Positions 28,785-40,025 of a stretch of DNA of 64,000 nt are shown here, piece after piece. This DNA comes from Pholis gunnellus (Eukaryota; Chordata; Actinopteri; Perciformes; Pholidae): the NCBI GenBank assembly GCA_910591455.2, contig OU342817.1:13837915-13901914 (forward strand), read 5' to 3'. Below the pieces are notes generated by a model. That model was given only the letters and a program-made list of their open reading frames with translations. It searched no databases and was not told the origin of the DNA. Both the position numbers and the translations under genes were made by a program. How positions within the stretch are numbered: the first letter of the stretch is position 1; the number at the start of each line of letters is the position of its first letter.

Positions 28785-31369
28785 TCAGGCATGCTGTGCA
28801 GCCAGGTCCTGATTGATGAAGCGCCGTAGCCTCTCAAGATACTGACTGTAAAGCTCAATGTCGTTGTGACCGGCTCCCTCTACCCAGAGGGGCTCCACGG
28901 CTTTGGGACAGCGCTCGAACAGGGCCAGGCCGTGAGAGAAGTCGATCACCTCGTCCTCCGTACCGTGGATGATGAGCACTGGAGATGGGATCTTTGACAC
29001 TTTCTCTATGCTGCAAGAAAGAAAAAAACGATGGAGGCTTTTAATGCACTGACCCGGTAAATCTAGAAAACAGGGTACAGGGGCATTTTACAGTATTGAC
29101 CAACAAGGAAAAATTACATTAAAGTGATATTACAAAAAGAAAATATCTGATTTCCAACCAATGGGAATCCACATTAAAAAGATCCATTATTACCGTAACT
29201 CAGACATGCTCAATGATATGCAACATTGCCCACAGTGGTCTGATATAACCAGAAATACTTAAGTGTGGCCTTCTATCGTCTCACAGTATATCTTCATAAT
29301 GCACAACTTCATTCATTGATCTGAGTTTGTCCAAAGTGACTTACAGTAAGTGCATTCAACCTCCATGGGCCATAATGCTTCCATGTTGCACTGCAAATCC
29401 CCAACCACTATCAGAATTCCAATGGAAGCTGTGTATTTATTTACGACATCATATTTGGGCTTTGGAACATCTTTATCCATTATATTTAAAACGTTGATAC
29501 TGCAGAAAATACAACTAACATAGATCAAGAGACTTACTTAGGGAAGGCATCAAAGCAGTATGTTTTCTTAGTGTCGGGGAAAGCCACTCTCATGCCAGAG
29601 GTGAGGGGAGAGTGGAGGACCACAGCAGCACACTCAAACCGGGATGCCAAGTCTACTGTGGGCACCGTGCCGATGCTCTGCCCGTACAGGATGATATTCT
29701 CAGGACTGATGCCATACCTGAGACAACACACACACACACACACACCAGAGTTTTAGTACAGAATACAACAATAAGAGTCGCTTTTATTCTACAAGTATGA
29801 AGAGTCCAGAAGGATTGGCGCACAGTGTTTACAATTCTATATGCTGATTAAGTGCAGTAAGCCTGTGTTTCATGTTGATTATCATCAACCACGTTTGACA
29901 TCAGTACAGTCTATTACCAAACCTGTTGAAATACTAGCTTATGCTCAGAATCGGGGACTGTGGGAGTAAATTCAGATTTCATTATAAGACACATTTTTGT
30001 TGTCTCGTGTCTTAATGTTTTAAGTTGCTCGGTTTCTGCTGACATGAGGCTCATTAACCATGCTGGCGGCTGATAAGCAAGCGGAACATTTTTCAGAAGT
30101 TCAGATGCTGAGGCTTCATGCAAAGCACAGTATGCGACGGCCAATCATCCGTCTTTTAGATACAGAGCCATTGTTTATCTTTGATTTGACTGGCCGATGG
30201 TCAGAGACAGGGTGCCGTGGTTGGCAGGGACAAAGTTTGCATCTAACCGAGCCAACGAAATGTTATTTTGACAAGAAGTTACTGGCCAGTGATGTGAGTG
30301 GCTGCTTTAACTGGCATTTGGTGCTTGTTGGCTGTTCATTTCGGATCCTGTGTGGACGGTAACGGGGAGTTACCGTCCCTGCTTACCGGGAGCGCAGGGC
30401 GTGCCAGGCAGCATCAATGTCAGCATATAGGTTCTTCTCGGAGGGCTTGCCAGTGCTAACGCCGTAGCCTGAGTAATCATAGGAAAAGATGTTGCAGTTG
30501 ATGCGCGTGCCTAAGCCGATGTAGAAGCTGCTCATCTGGCCCAGATCTACTGCATTGCCATGGGAAAACAACACGGTGAACCTGAGGGACGGAGCAGGTA
30601 GAAGAAAAAAAGAAGGAAGTTAGGCAGCTGGCTGAGGGACACTGTTGAACTGGGGAGCCTCCAACTGACAGAAAAACATGGGATATAATGAAAAATATAT
30701 TTGAATTTGGTTCCTACAAAAAACAGTTAACCTGCCCTATTAAAAGTACACACAAAACACAGAGATACAGGGTCGTGATCTGTGTATCTTCAGTCTCAGG
30801 TGTTGGTGGTGTGTGTCTCACCTGGCATTGGGGGCACAGCGGATGTACATGCAGCCCACCCTGTTCCCTCGGCTAGATCTGGTCAGGAATACATCAGTCA
30901 GATCCAGCTCTCTCTGTGAATACTGGAACTCCGCTCTCTCTGTAAGATGAAGCTTCCACTTGCCCTCACTCCAACCACTGCCGCTGCCACCTCCTCCACC
31001 TGCTGCTGCTGCTGCTGCTGCTGATGTGGCTGTTCCTCCTCCTCCTCCTCCTCCTCCTCCACCTCCACCTCCACCTCCTACTCCTCCACCAGCCCCAGCC
31101 ACACCTCCAGCACCACCACCTCCTCCTCCTCCTTTGTCACCTCCACTACCAGTGCTCAGCCGGGAACGCAGTCCTGGTGCTCCAAGAGAAGGCTGAGCAT
31201 CCCCGGAACTAGACCCAGAAGCAGTTCCAGCTCCAGCAGCTGGATCTGGGTCAGGGAGAAGGGCGTAGGTGGGCTCTGGAGGGAGGAACGCCAGTTTGGC
31301 TGCAATACGGCTCGGGCAAGGGGGACAGCAGAACAGGCAGCATAGCTCTCGTATGGACAGACCGTTCAT
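28785..31369 (-). CDS. abhd17a: Alpha/beta hydrolase domain-containing protein 17A (protein depalmitoylase)
   Basis: ABHD17 enzymes are membrane-attached serine hydrolases that remove palmitate from cysteines of proteins such as N-Ras and PSD-95 (known). Minus-strand exons in order: 31369-30822, 30581-30387, 29717-29538, 29010-28785; 382 residues plus TGA. The N-terminus has the palmitoylated Cys cluster (ELCCLFCCPPCPS, residues 8-20) that anchors it to membranes. The hydrolase fold follows: FSHGNAVDLGQMSSFY, nucleophile elbow GQSIG (Ser262, codon 29675-29677), Asp327 in HGTEDEV and His356 in GAGHND. These equal human Ser190, Asp255 and His284 plus 72. The 72-residue excess is a Gly/Ala/Ser-rich stretch at about residues 44-135. 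The start is the conserved MNGLS, just after an acceptor at 31372-31373. Confidence 0.95.
30354..30378. other. Perfect 10-bp inverted repeat, 5-nt loop, next to abhd17a exon-2 donor
   Basis: Arms 30354-30363 (GGACGGTAAC) and 30369-30378 (GTTACCGTCC) pair perfectly. In the abhd17a pre-mRNA (minus strand) the stem begins 8 nt after the exon end at 30387, just beyond the donor GTAAGC. No function is known. Confidence 0.9.
30960..31150 (-). repeat. abhd17a: Coding trinucleotide/hexanucleotide repeats in abhd17a exon 1
   Basis: On the minus strand, runs of GCA (Ala, seven codons) and GGA/GGT (Gly) encode Gly- and Ala-rich tracts at residues about 74-132. In plus sense these read as CTG and CTC/CAC repeats. 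The repeats keep frame, as expected for slippage under coding constraint. Confidence 0.9.
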
Positions 31370-31727
31370 CTTCTGGTAGAAAAATAGACATGTTAGACGG
31401 AATAATTAGGTGGCAGAAAATGTAAAAAGGAAAGGATTATTAGCTTTAGGGAAAATGACAGTGGCACTATATAAACACAGCAAAGGCAAAGTATTGAATT
31501 AATGAGGAGAATGTTGTCATCTAGTAGCTACAGTGAATTGATTTCGAGATCACTCAGCAGGTGATGTATTGATCGATCACATCCTATACTTGCTTCACAG
31601 GGGAGAATGTTGGAATGTCAGGGGGGGATATGTTTTTTTTATTAAGTTAAGAAAAGGTAGAGATAAAAAATATATAAACCAATTTATTGAGGGGAAACCC
31701 TGCACATATATACAGTTATGAACCTAC

Positions 31728-31807
31728 CTGGATTCAGAAATCCCTGGGTCTCTAAAAGAAGTGGCACACACCGGTGCCAAGGTCTTCTGATCTAGTCACT
31801 GCAGGAT
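31728..31807 (-). other. abhd17a: Candidate abhd17a 5'UTR exon
   Basis: On the minus strand a possible acceptor (TATCAAG, exon starting at 31807) and a donor (GTAGG, exon ending at 31728) bound 80 nt between the distal first exon and the ATG exon. Supported by splice motifs only. It may be optional, with the first exon splicing straight to 31371. Confidence 0.35.
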
Positions 31808-32551
31808 CTTGATAAAAAAAGAAAGGCTAACATATTGAAATGCAATAACTTACTATATATAATAGCACAAAGTCACAAAGTCATGCCCACTTAGTTATCC
31901 TGGTCTTTAGAAGTAGCTGTTGCTAGAGCTACTATGTGCCATTATAAAGCAAAAGATTTATTATTCTTGCTTTATCAAATATAGCAGATGGAACCAAATA
32001 AAGTACACAGACACTGGGCACAGCTGTGAGGAAGATATTACTTTGATTTAAAGATAAAAAATACTGGATTTATTATAACAGTTAAGGCGTCAGCTGTTGT
32101 CATTTCACAGCTCCTGTAACCAATTAGCATTTATTTGTGGGCAGAAGTTACATGCATTCGGCCATTTGCTGATGCTGCTGGCATCTCACTGCGAGATTAC
32201 AGTGATTCTGATGGCTCGATGTGATCGTGGACATTGGTGACTAATTACAACACCCCCTCAACACAGACACAGACAGGGAGCGACTGATATGCTAATGGTG
32301 GCTACATGGTTAAACAACGATATTAACCTCTAACGTTAGCCGGTGATGTGGGCACATAGCGGGAGCACAATGGTGACAAAGCGCACGTAAAAGCGAAAAG
32401 GAAGATAAGCGACACACTGCCGCTCTTATTTGACATTGCCCGCTGCACAGGTTACTGCCAGCTAACGGTCAAAATATCATCACTTATCGTTAGCAGGGCA
32501 ACCAGCTAGCGGCAGCTCGCTACAGCGTTAGCCTCAAAGCTAGCTACTTAC

Positions 32552-32690
32552 CGATTCACAGTCGGTTGGCAGGCAGGCCGGTGTGCCCGTATATGTACAC
32601 AGAAGCGGCACAACACTTCGACTATTCCTCTTGAGTCTTGACATGGATGGTTGTACTAAAGTGTAGTGACAGTTGTCGGTGGCTAGCTAG
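32552..32690 (-). other. abhd17a: Candidate abhd17a non-coding first exon
   Basis: The minus strand has a strong donor GTAAG (exon ending at 32552) preceded by GC-rich, non-repetitive sequence. It lies about 190 nt downstream (minus sense) of an ETS/CRE-like promoter motif at 32739-32752. The transcription start is not visible, so the outer limit 32690 is only an estimate. Confidence 0.5.
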
Positions 32691-32738
32691 CTGAAATTCA
32701 TGGCAACCACAATTTTTTTACTACTGTCCGATTAAACT

Positions 32739-32752
32739 CGGAAGTGACGTAA
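32739..32752. promoter_or_regulatory. ETS/CRE composite promoter motif
   Basis: CGGAAGTG (ETS core, 32739-32746) overlaps TGACGTAA (CRE/ATF-like, 32745-32752). This composite is common in core promoters of widely expressed vertebrate genes. It lies just upstream of the inferred abhd17a first exon and about 1 kb from the inferred sema6b first exon on the other strand. Confidence 0.55.
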
Positions 32753-33179
32753 TGGCATATTGCTTTTTCAAAACTTTATTACCTCGATATAATTTAGGAT
32801 TATCACATTTATATCGCACATATAAACGGTATGATAGTGGAAAAATCTCTCCATGATTGTGAATGGATTAATTTAAACAATGTTAAGACCTCACAGCATT
32901 TCAGTTTTGTTTACTCAATGGTTGATATTATAGCGAATACCATAATAGTTATAGTAACAAAAGGCTTTAAGGGTGGCTTTATTTTAATTTTTTTTATTCA
33001 GTTGATATTATTCTGTCATAACACATTATACATATAACATAACTCACAAAAACGGGATCAAAATACAAAAATAAAACAGTCAATCCAACATGGGAAACTC
33101 AAAATTGACAATAAAATCAGCTTAGTGTTTCATATTCACTGCAGTGAGTCTAAATGTTTAAAACCCTATCCAGAACCAT

Positions 33180-33330
33180 ATATTCAGATCCTGTACTCAA
33201 GTAAACATTGTAATATCACAGTGTAAACGTAATTATTTAAAATGACATAAGTAGTATCTTCTAAATGTACTTGTATTCAAAGTAAAGGTTCTCATTATTT
33301 ATTGTTATAGCTGGCCAAGTGGGATGATAA
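33180..33330. repeat. Dispersed fish repeat resembling the 22745/24030 family, copy 3
   Basis: Contains CCTGTACTCAAGTAAACATT, AAATGTACTTGTATTCAAAG and GGTTCTCATTATTTATTG, matching the compensating motifs of the family by recall. It lies between the abhd17a and sema6b first exons. Divergent. Confidence 0.45.
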
Positions 33331-33535
33331 TAATGCATCATATTTTAGTTTTTTAAAAATCAAAAAAGTAACGGTATATATAAGATATAATAATATAGCT
33401 AGAATTTATTTTTTTCACAAAATCATTGCCTATGAAGGTATTACTTCCCATGAAGCTTTTCATGTTTTAGGACCTTTAACGTACAGATTTCCTGAACATT
33501 ATTGAACACATATTTCAATAATGGCGTGTGTGTGG

Positions 33536-33538
<3 letters not shown>

Positions 33539-33590
<52 letters not shown>
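33539..33590 (+). repeat. (AG)26 microsatellite upstream of sema6b exon 1
   Basis: 52 nt of pure AG dinucleotides, a few hundred nucleotides before the inferred sema6b non-coding exon. GA tracts near promoters can bind GAGA-type factors or form triplex DNA; no direct evidence here. Confidence 0.95.
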
Positions 33591-33592
<2 letters not shown>

Positions 33593-33599
33593 CCTCCAT

Positions 33600-34212
33600 T
33601 CATCATTGATCCACTGCAGGACTCTGTTTCAGGGGGTGTGAATTATGGGCCCCTGCTGTCACTGTGACTGCTCTGCGTTGGACATTTCCCCTCGCCACTG
33701 TAAATTTAAACAGGGGATTACGTTTTGCTGACTACTGATTTCAAAGCCGAAGCTTGACCAAGTGCATACAGCAGCCCGGTCCCCCTGACAGTGGACTTAA
33801 TAGTCCGCAATTGCAGGATTTGGGATTTTACAGGGGTCTGAACAAAGCTACCGGGAAAGAAAACGTATTCTGGATCACAGAAAACTCGCATAGGTTTCGT
33901 GTGTTACGTATTTAGACAACGGACTTTTTTTTTTCTCCAGTGGCAAAAAAAAAAAAGAAAAACCTTTTGTAGTGGACTGGGCGTTTTGTACGCGCTCGGT
34001 AAACGGTGATGCTACGGCGGCGCGCAGGAACCGTAGAGGGAAGAGACAGGTGAGGTGCGGCTAAGGAGCTGCTGTTATTTCAGGGACGCTTTAGATACCG
34101 AGAGACGTGGTATCCATCACCCTTTTCTCCACAGAGAGGAAGAAGAGCGACCGGAGAGGGCGAGTTGGCGACTGGCACCTGCCACCTCCTCCCTACCTGG
34201 CCATCTGGTGCG
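33600..34212 (+). other. sema6b: Probable sema6b non-coding first exon and 5'UTR
   Basis: Sequence becomes CpG-richer (about 33940-34060) and ends at two good donors: CAG|GTGAGG (exon end 34049) and CG|GTGAGT (exon end 34212). The coding exon begins with an acceptor at 46196-46197, so at least one upstream non-coding exon is required. The 5' limit is not visible. A short upstream ORF (34009-34053, ATG to TGA, 14 codons) lies in this exon if the distal donor is used. Confidence 0.55.
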
Positions 34213-37200
34213 GTGAGTGTGCCAAACGGTGAGATTGAGAGATGGATATGTGTGAGGGAGATGGGGGGTTGGGGGTGGGGGCGAACAGGTATACAGCATG
34301 TGAGCAATTGTATTAGTCTACTGCCACTTAACGCGATGCTGCATTATTAGGCTTCTCCTCCGGGTTAGCCAATGTGTTGTGTTTGGCATCGCCTGGACCT
34401 CATTTGGACAAGAATTGCTCTTTGTGTCTGCTGCGAGTTTGATGTATGATTTGCATATTATGTGCATATCTTTATTGCATATCCCTGCATGTCATTGTTC
34501 TGTCACGTGTTGCATAGGATCTTAGGTTAGAAGTGATGCCTCAGCAAAAAACAGCTCACAGTACTTGCACATTACAGCACTGCATTGGAGCACAAAGCCT
34601 GAAATTGTTATTTAGATCAGGACCTGTGATCTGGCCGGATTATAGGCCGTGATAGGTGCCCAAATGATGTCTCTTCATTATTTTAGGCTACTTTAGACAG
34701 ATCCAAAGATGACTGACTACTCTAAAAACTCCTTTGTCCAAAATATGTCTTGCGCACTTTCGACAACATGTCACCTAAATTGGCCATAACCACGCTGCAC
34801 ACTCACAACCACCCCGGCCCAAGTTAAATGCTCACTCACTGCCGTCTCAGCTCTTACTGAAGTGATTTAGTAGTTATATCTAATTCATTGTTTACAACGG
34901 CATCCCTCACACTAAAAGCTACCGAGCGCCACAGAATGACTGTAACAGCACCCAGCTGCTGCTGTTTATGTTTATGTTTCTGTGTGAGTTGAAAGGCAAC
35001 AAGAGATGGTAGCAGACAAAAAAAGAAAATAGAAAGGAGCAGCAGGGAAGAGGAGAGGGAGAGACAGAAACACAGACGGAGAGATGGAGGATGCAAAGGA
35101 TAAAGTGTGGTAGATAGCAATCCGGCGTATAGGCTACAGGGGGAGAGAGGACGTGAAAGACAGAAAAAGAAATGATTGAGCAGAAAGCTCAGAGCGAACG
35201 AGCGTTGAGGGAGAGGGGCTGCAGACAGCAGTGTGAGCGGGGTGTGAATGGTCTCCCTGTTATCCCTGCTGCCCACACAGACAGCCACACAGCAGCCGTG
35301 TGAGCAGGTGCTAACCCCAACACACAGCAACCGCAGGGAACAACAGGTGCAGCCACTGTTTCCTCCAGCCTCCCTTTGGAAGGCAGTCTAACAGCCGCCC
35401 ATCCCAAACATCCAGCAATCCAAAAAGCCCTCTCACACCAAAACACCCACAGCCTATAGTGAAGGGAACCAAATGGATACTTCAATCTACATTTAGGGAA
35501 ATCGCATGCAAAGGCCAGGCTTGAGTAATTCAATTAGAAAATTAATTATGCCGCAAACAAAGTTGGAGCCACTTGAAGCAACAAGGCAGAGCAGGCTGCA
35601 GGTAAAAGCAATCTAAGAGAGCCTTAGGGTGAGACAACTGCCCACAGGGACATTTAATGAGCTCTATTGATCACATAGGACCCTATTTAATCACACATGC
35701 TAAGCCGCAAACAGGGCATCTCAAGCACAGAAAAAAATAGATTGGATTGCAGCATAATAGAGCCTTCCCACAAAGGGAGCAATTCGCCAGCAGATTAGTA
35801 TGTTGGGGTTGCTAAGGAGCACGTTTCAAGAAATGTGTAGAATGACAGTCAGAGATCTTGTGTGTGTGTGTGTGTGTGTGTGTGTCTTTGTGTGTGGTAA
35901 ACAGAGTGAGATGAAACGGACAGAACATTTTGGAGGGAGAGAGATGTTACCTAACAGCTTCTCTCTACGCTTCGCCAAGAGAATACGCCGAGCAATTGGC
36001 GACAGATCTCCTGTCTTTACCTCCGGTACACAGAGAGGAACATTGAATGACTGAAACACTGTGGGGGCTCTAAGCTGCCACTAAACCTGTAGTTTTCTAT
36101 TCCTACTTCATATCAGACAGAGGGATTGATTTAGTTTCTTTTTGCCAAACCTGAGCCACCCAGGACACTGTTTTAAAACTACCGTGACTCGCTTTCAACT
36201 CTACACGCTGTAAATGTCTCTGTTTTCACACAGTCTGGATATACCTCCCACTCTCACTCATACTGTATATGAGGGAATGTGGACGTATGCTCCTATAGTG
36301 TTTAGATGAAATTAAAGTAACTTTAAAATCTGCCCTGAAGCAACCACTCCTCTCTGCGTCAGAACAGAGGCAGGATTATTCACTAATCTGATCATAAAAT
36401 AAAGCAAAGTTGTGACTAGTGTCAAGTGTTCAAAAGCAGCCAGCTACAGCATCTTTTGAAGTTCTGGTTTCACACAGAGCGCTGTGTTTAGGATTCGGTG
36501 GGATTCTTTAGTACAAAATCAACACTTGAAAAGCGTGTTGATGTCTGCAGATCCCGGTGCAGCGAGATCAGAGGGACCTAGCTGGGCAGGCATCTGCTGG
36601 GTGACCTATTCCTGCAGAGTGCACGATTAGGAAGGTCAGAGGGTCAGGTGTCACGCAGGCATACTTGCTTTACTTGTCAGAAAGTAGCTTTTATCCTCAG
36701 ACAGGTACATTCAAAATAAACTCCCTTATGCAAAACATTCTGTGTTGGTGTGAGAGGCTTTCAGGAGCCTAACTGGGCCTTTCTGACAACTCTTTCCAGA
36801 TGTTTGAAAAGGAAAGGAGCTAGATAATAGGCACCACACAAGCTGAGGAGCTTTAGCAAACGCTGAATTGTCCATGGTACTATAATTTGAACGCCACCAG
36901 ATGCATGAGATAGCTAAGGTGGCTGCAATATGTGGATTTGGTTGCCGTGTCAGCCACATGTGCCGTATATTAATGCCTTGCAGTTGGTTTCAATGTAAAA
37001 ATCCTTTGTATACTTTACAGTGGCCATGCATCTTGAGCTTTATGACCCTCTGTCTTCACTGATTCCTCTCCCGAGGAGCAGCCTCTCTTTTGCTTCCCCG
37101 TGCACATTGTGTGGGCTATAACAGGCTAACATGTGTGATCATTGTGCAGTGTATTCTCCTGTCCACTGTATCACCTTAACAACACCTCTGGCGCTCCCTC

Positions 37201-39951
37201 ATCCTCATCAGGGTCGGGCCAGATGATATGACATGCACGGCCTGTGTGGCGGTTTAGGGCACACATGCATGCATATTTTATGAGCGTATTTGTTGTAGTG
37301 TATGTGAGGGGTCACAAGAACTATGAGATAGTTTGCGTCTGCAGCTGGTCCTCCCATTTAACTGCCTGGCAAATTGGTTGTGAGTGAAATCACAGCTGTT
37401 TCAACTTTTGAAAGATAAAGGTAGTCAAATCTCCTACCTTCTGCGTTCTCATTTACATCACAAAATTGCAGAGTGAGAAAATGACCATCCACTTCATGCT
37501 TTCACTGAGGCACACATCTGCACGCACACACACACACACAAACAAAACAAAATAAGCATATAAGAAAGTAACCTTTTCTCAAATGCCACCGCTGAGGCAA
37601 TTGACCTGTTACTTCTTTGCACAAAATGAATGGAGGTATACATATTTCTCGGGTGTTTGGTCTATCCTCTCATATTTCGCTGCTTTTGTTGTCCAGCAAA
37701 TTCAGCCAGCACCTAAGCCAACGGCAGGCTTTAGTTATGGCAGCTTAGCTAGAGGGATTTGGAAGACTTTTTTATTGGGAGATAAAGGCACATCCGAGTC
37801 CTTTGTCTCCCAGCTACGCAAGATGGTTTTGTTGCCTGATGAAGCTTTGTTGTGGTTAATCTTTCTCCCTCCTTCATCCTGTCCTCTCCCACACCCATCC
37901 CTTCCTCGCAACAAACACAACTTCTCTCTTTTAATTATGGCTTTTCATCTGCGGCCCAGTCACAACTGAGGGGAGAGGAACAAAGTGTAGCCGAAACACA
38001 ATTATACCTGCGAGGAGGAGAGAAAGCTCTCAGGGGAGGTGTCGTCTCTGCGTACGGGTGTGTATGCTGTAGGCGTGTGTGCATGCACACGTCAATCCAC
38101 GAGCAGGTTCTCTGGCATTTTGATTGTTGTGTGTAGACCACCTTTTGTGAGCTGTGATCCTCTTAGCAGGCTTCTGCCAAAAGAGCTATATTTACCCTTA
38201 CTGGTGATCACGGCACACAAAGAACAACATGACGAGAATATGAGCTACCTTTCAGCTTCAGCCTCCTTCTACGCCAGCATAAGAGAAGCCACAAACAGGG
38301 TACGAGATATATGGTAATGGCTGCCACGTTGAGACGTTAGCTCAGCCTATTTAGCATAGTCTTTGTTGAAGTAGAAAAATGACAAGCAGGAAGATGTTGG
38401 GCAGTGGTCAGTAAAAGCAAAAATGTAACAATAAATAGATATTTTCGCCCGGCATTACAAATTATTTATATTAAAACACCAATTCACATGCGGTAAGATG
38501 ATTCTGATCTGTGTTACCTGAAGACACAGTTAAGCAGATGAAAAGATGCTCACTAGAGACAGATATCATGGACTATACCTTGTACAGTACGAAGTGCAGC
38601 CTTAACACTCTGTGACAAAACCGAAGAGCAGCAAGTCAAATCCACAGATTGAAAGCCCTCATCACTGTTTGTGTAATTTAAACCGCATCTTCATTGCCAT
38701 CGTATGCACTGGAGTGTGCGTGTGTTCAACTCTGTGCTCATAGTGTGTGTCTGAGTGCGTGCACTGCATACTCATGTGCTCGCCTCTAGCTCAGAGCTGT
38801 GCAGTGAATGTATATGTGCTTACTGCAGTCAAACTCTGGTTAGTAACGTTTGCCCTTGCTGCAGCTTTGTACAGCACCAAAAATGTGTGTGTGAGCGCGT
38901 GAGTGCGTGTGTGGGTGTGCGAGTGTGCGCGTGCGTGTGTGTAGGTGTGTGTGTGTGTGTTGTTTTCATGTGCATTTCTGTCTCAGTGCAGCACCACAAC
39001 ATTACCTGTTATGTCGCCCAAAGTCATTTGCGAGTGTTTGATTGCTTTGCACCTGCATTTCTGAGCAGTGTGTTTGCGTTCGTACATGTCCATTAACCAT
39101 AAGCTGATAACTCTCTGCATCCATAGGCTTCTGTGTGCCTGTCACAAGCAGCAATTTGGCTTTAGGCAGAAGGCCTGATTGGGGAAGAAGTCTGAGGGGA
39201 GATGGAGCTCTCTCTGGCTAGACTCCAGCTCTGTCCATCCTATTTTAATTACCTATGGCACTCACCCAGGGGAATGTCTCCCTTCTTCTCTGTATCTGTA
39301 TCTTCTCTCCTCTCCTCCTTCATCTCCCTCTTTCCTTCATTCGCTCTCACTATCTCTCCCTTCTTTCTATCTTATTTTCCCCTCTTTCATACACGCACAC
39401 ATAACCTAACAGCTGCGTCAAAGGCCTATGCAGAGGTAACCTTTGCATTAGCATATAAATGACCCTGTAGATTGAATAGTATTTTAGGATATTTAACAGC
39501 AACAGACAGATTCCCTTAACTCTGATTAGACCTGCTCTGAGGAGACAGGCAGCCACTTGAGGGAATATCGCCTCCACCTCGATAAGATAAAGACTTGACT
39601 CTTCTGCTGAAGAGAGCATGATTGCGTGTGTGTGCGCGCGCGCGCGTGTGTGTGTGTGCGCATGCAGATTTGTTCTTCACTGTGTTTGTATATGAGTGCA
39701 TGTGAACAGGTCTGGCTATCTGAATATATATCGACGCATTTATTTCTTCTCATTTCGACATGTTTGCTTTGACAGCATGTGGTTCTACCTGTCTTGCCAC
39801 CTGATACGGAGGATTTTTAATACCACTTATAATTATTCCCACAGCAACCTGAACTCTGAATCCCCAGTTACCAGTTACCTCACAGTCACCTCTACAACGT
39901 TTACCAACTGAGCTTTTAATCTTTAAAAAAGTACTTAGACAAAGTGAAATT

Positions 39952-40025
39952 AAAGGAATCGTTTGATATTTTGGGAAATATGCTCAGATATCACTCTCAT
40001 ATGGGAAAACAATTCACAAAATGTT
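39952..40025. repeat. Truncated end of the 9145-type inverted-repeat element
   Basis: TAAAGGAATCGTTTGATATT followed by TTGGGAAATATGC resembles the left terminal repeat of the element at 9145. No matching right end was recognised within 400 nt. Confidence 0.45.

Noticed and set aside
30960..31212. Plus-strand poly-Pro and poly-Leu frames
   Set aside because: Antisense shadow of the Gly/Ala-coding repeat in abhd17a exon 1, whose minus-strand frame is strongly supported.
35189..35533. 114-codon minus-strand frame in sema6b intron 1
   Set aside because: Pure-chance composition in GC-moderate sequence; no signal of conservation can be seen and no exon boundaries.
38755..39096. 113-codon plus-strand frame in sema6b intron 1
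   Set aside because: Cys/Val-rich because of TG/GTGC repeats; no splice sites or domain.
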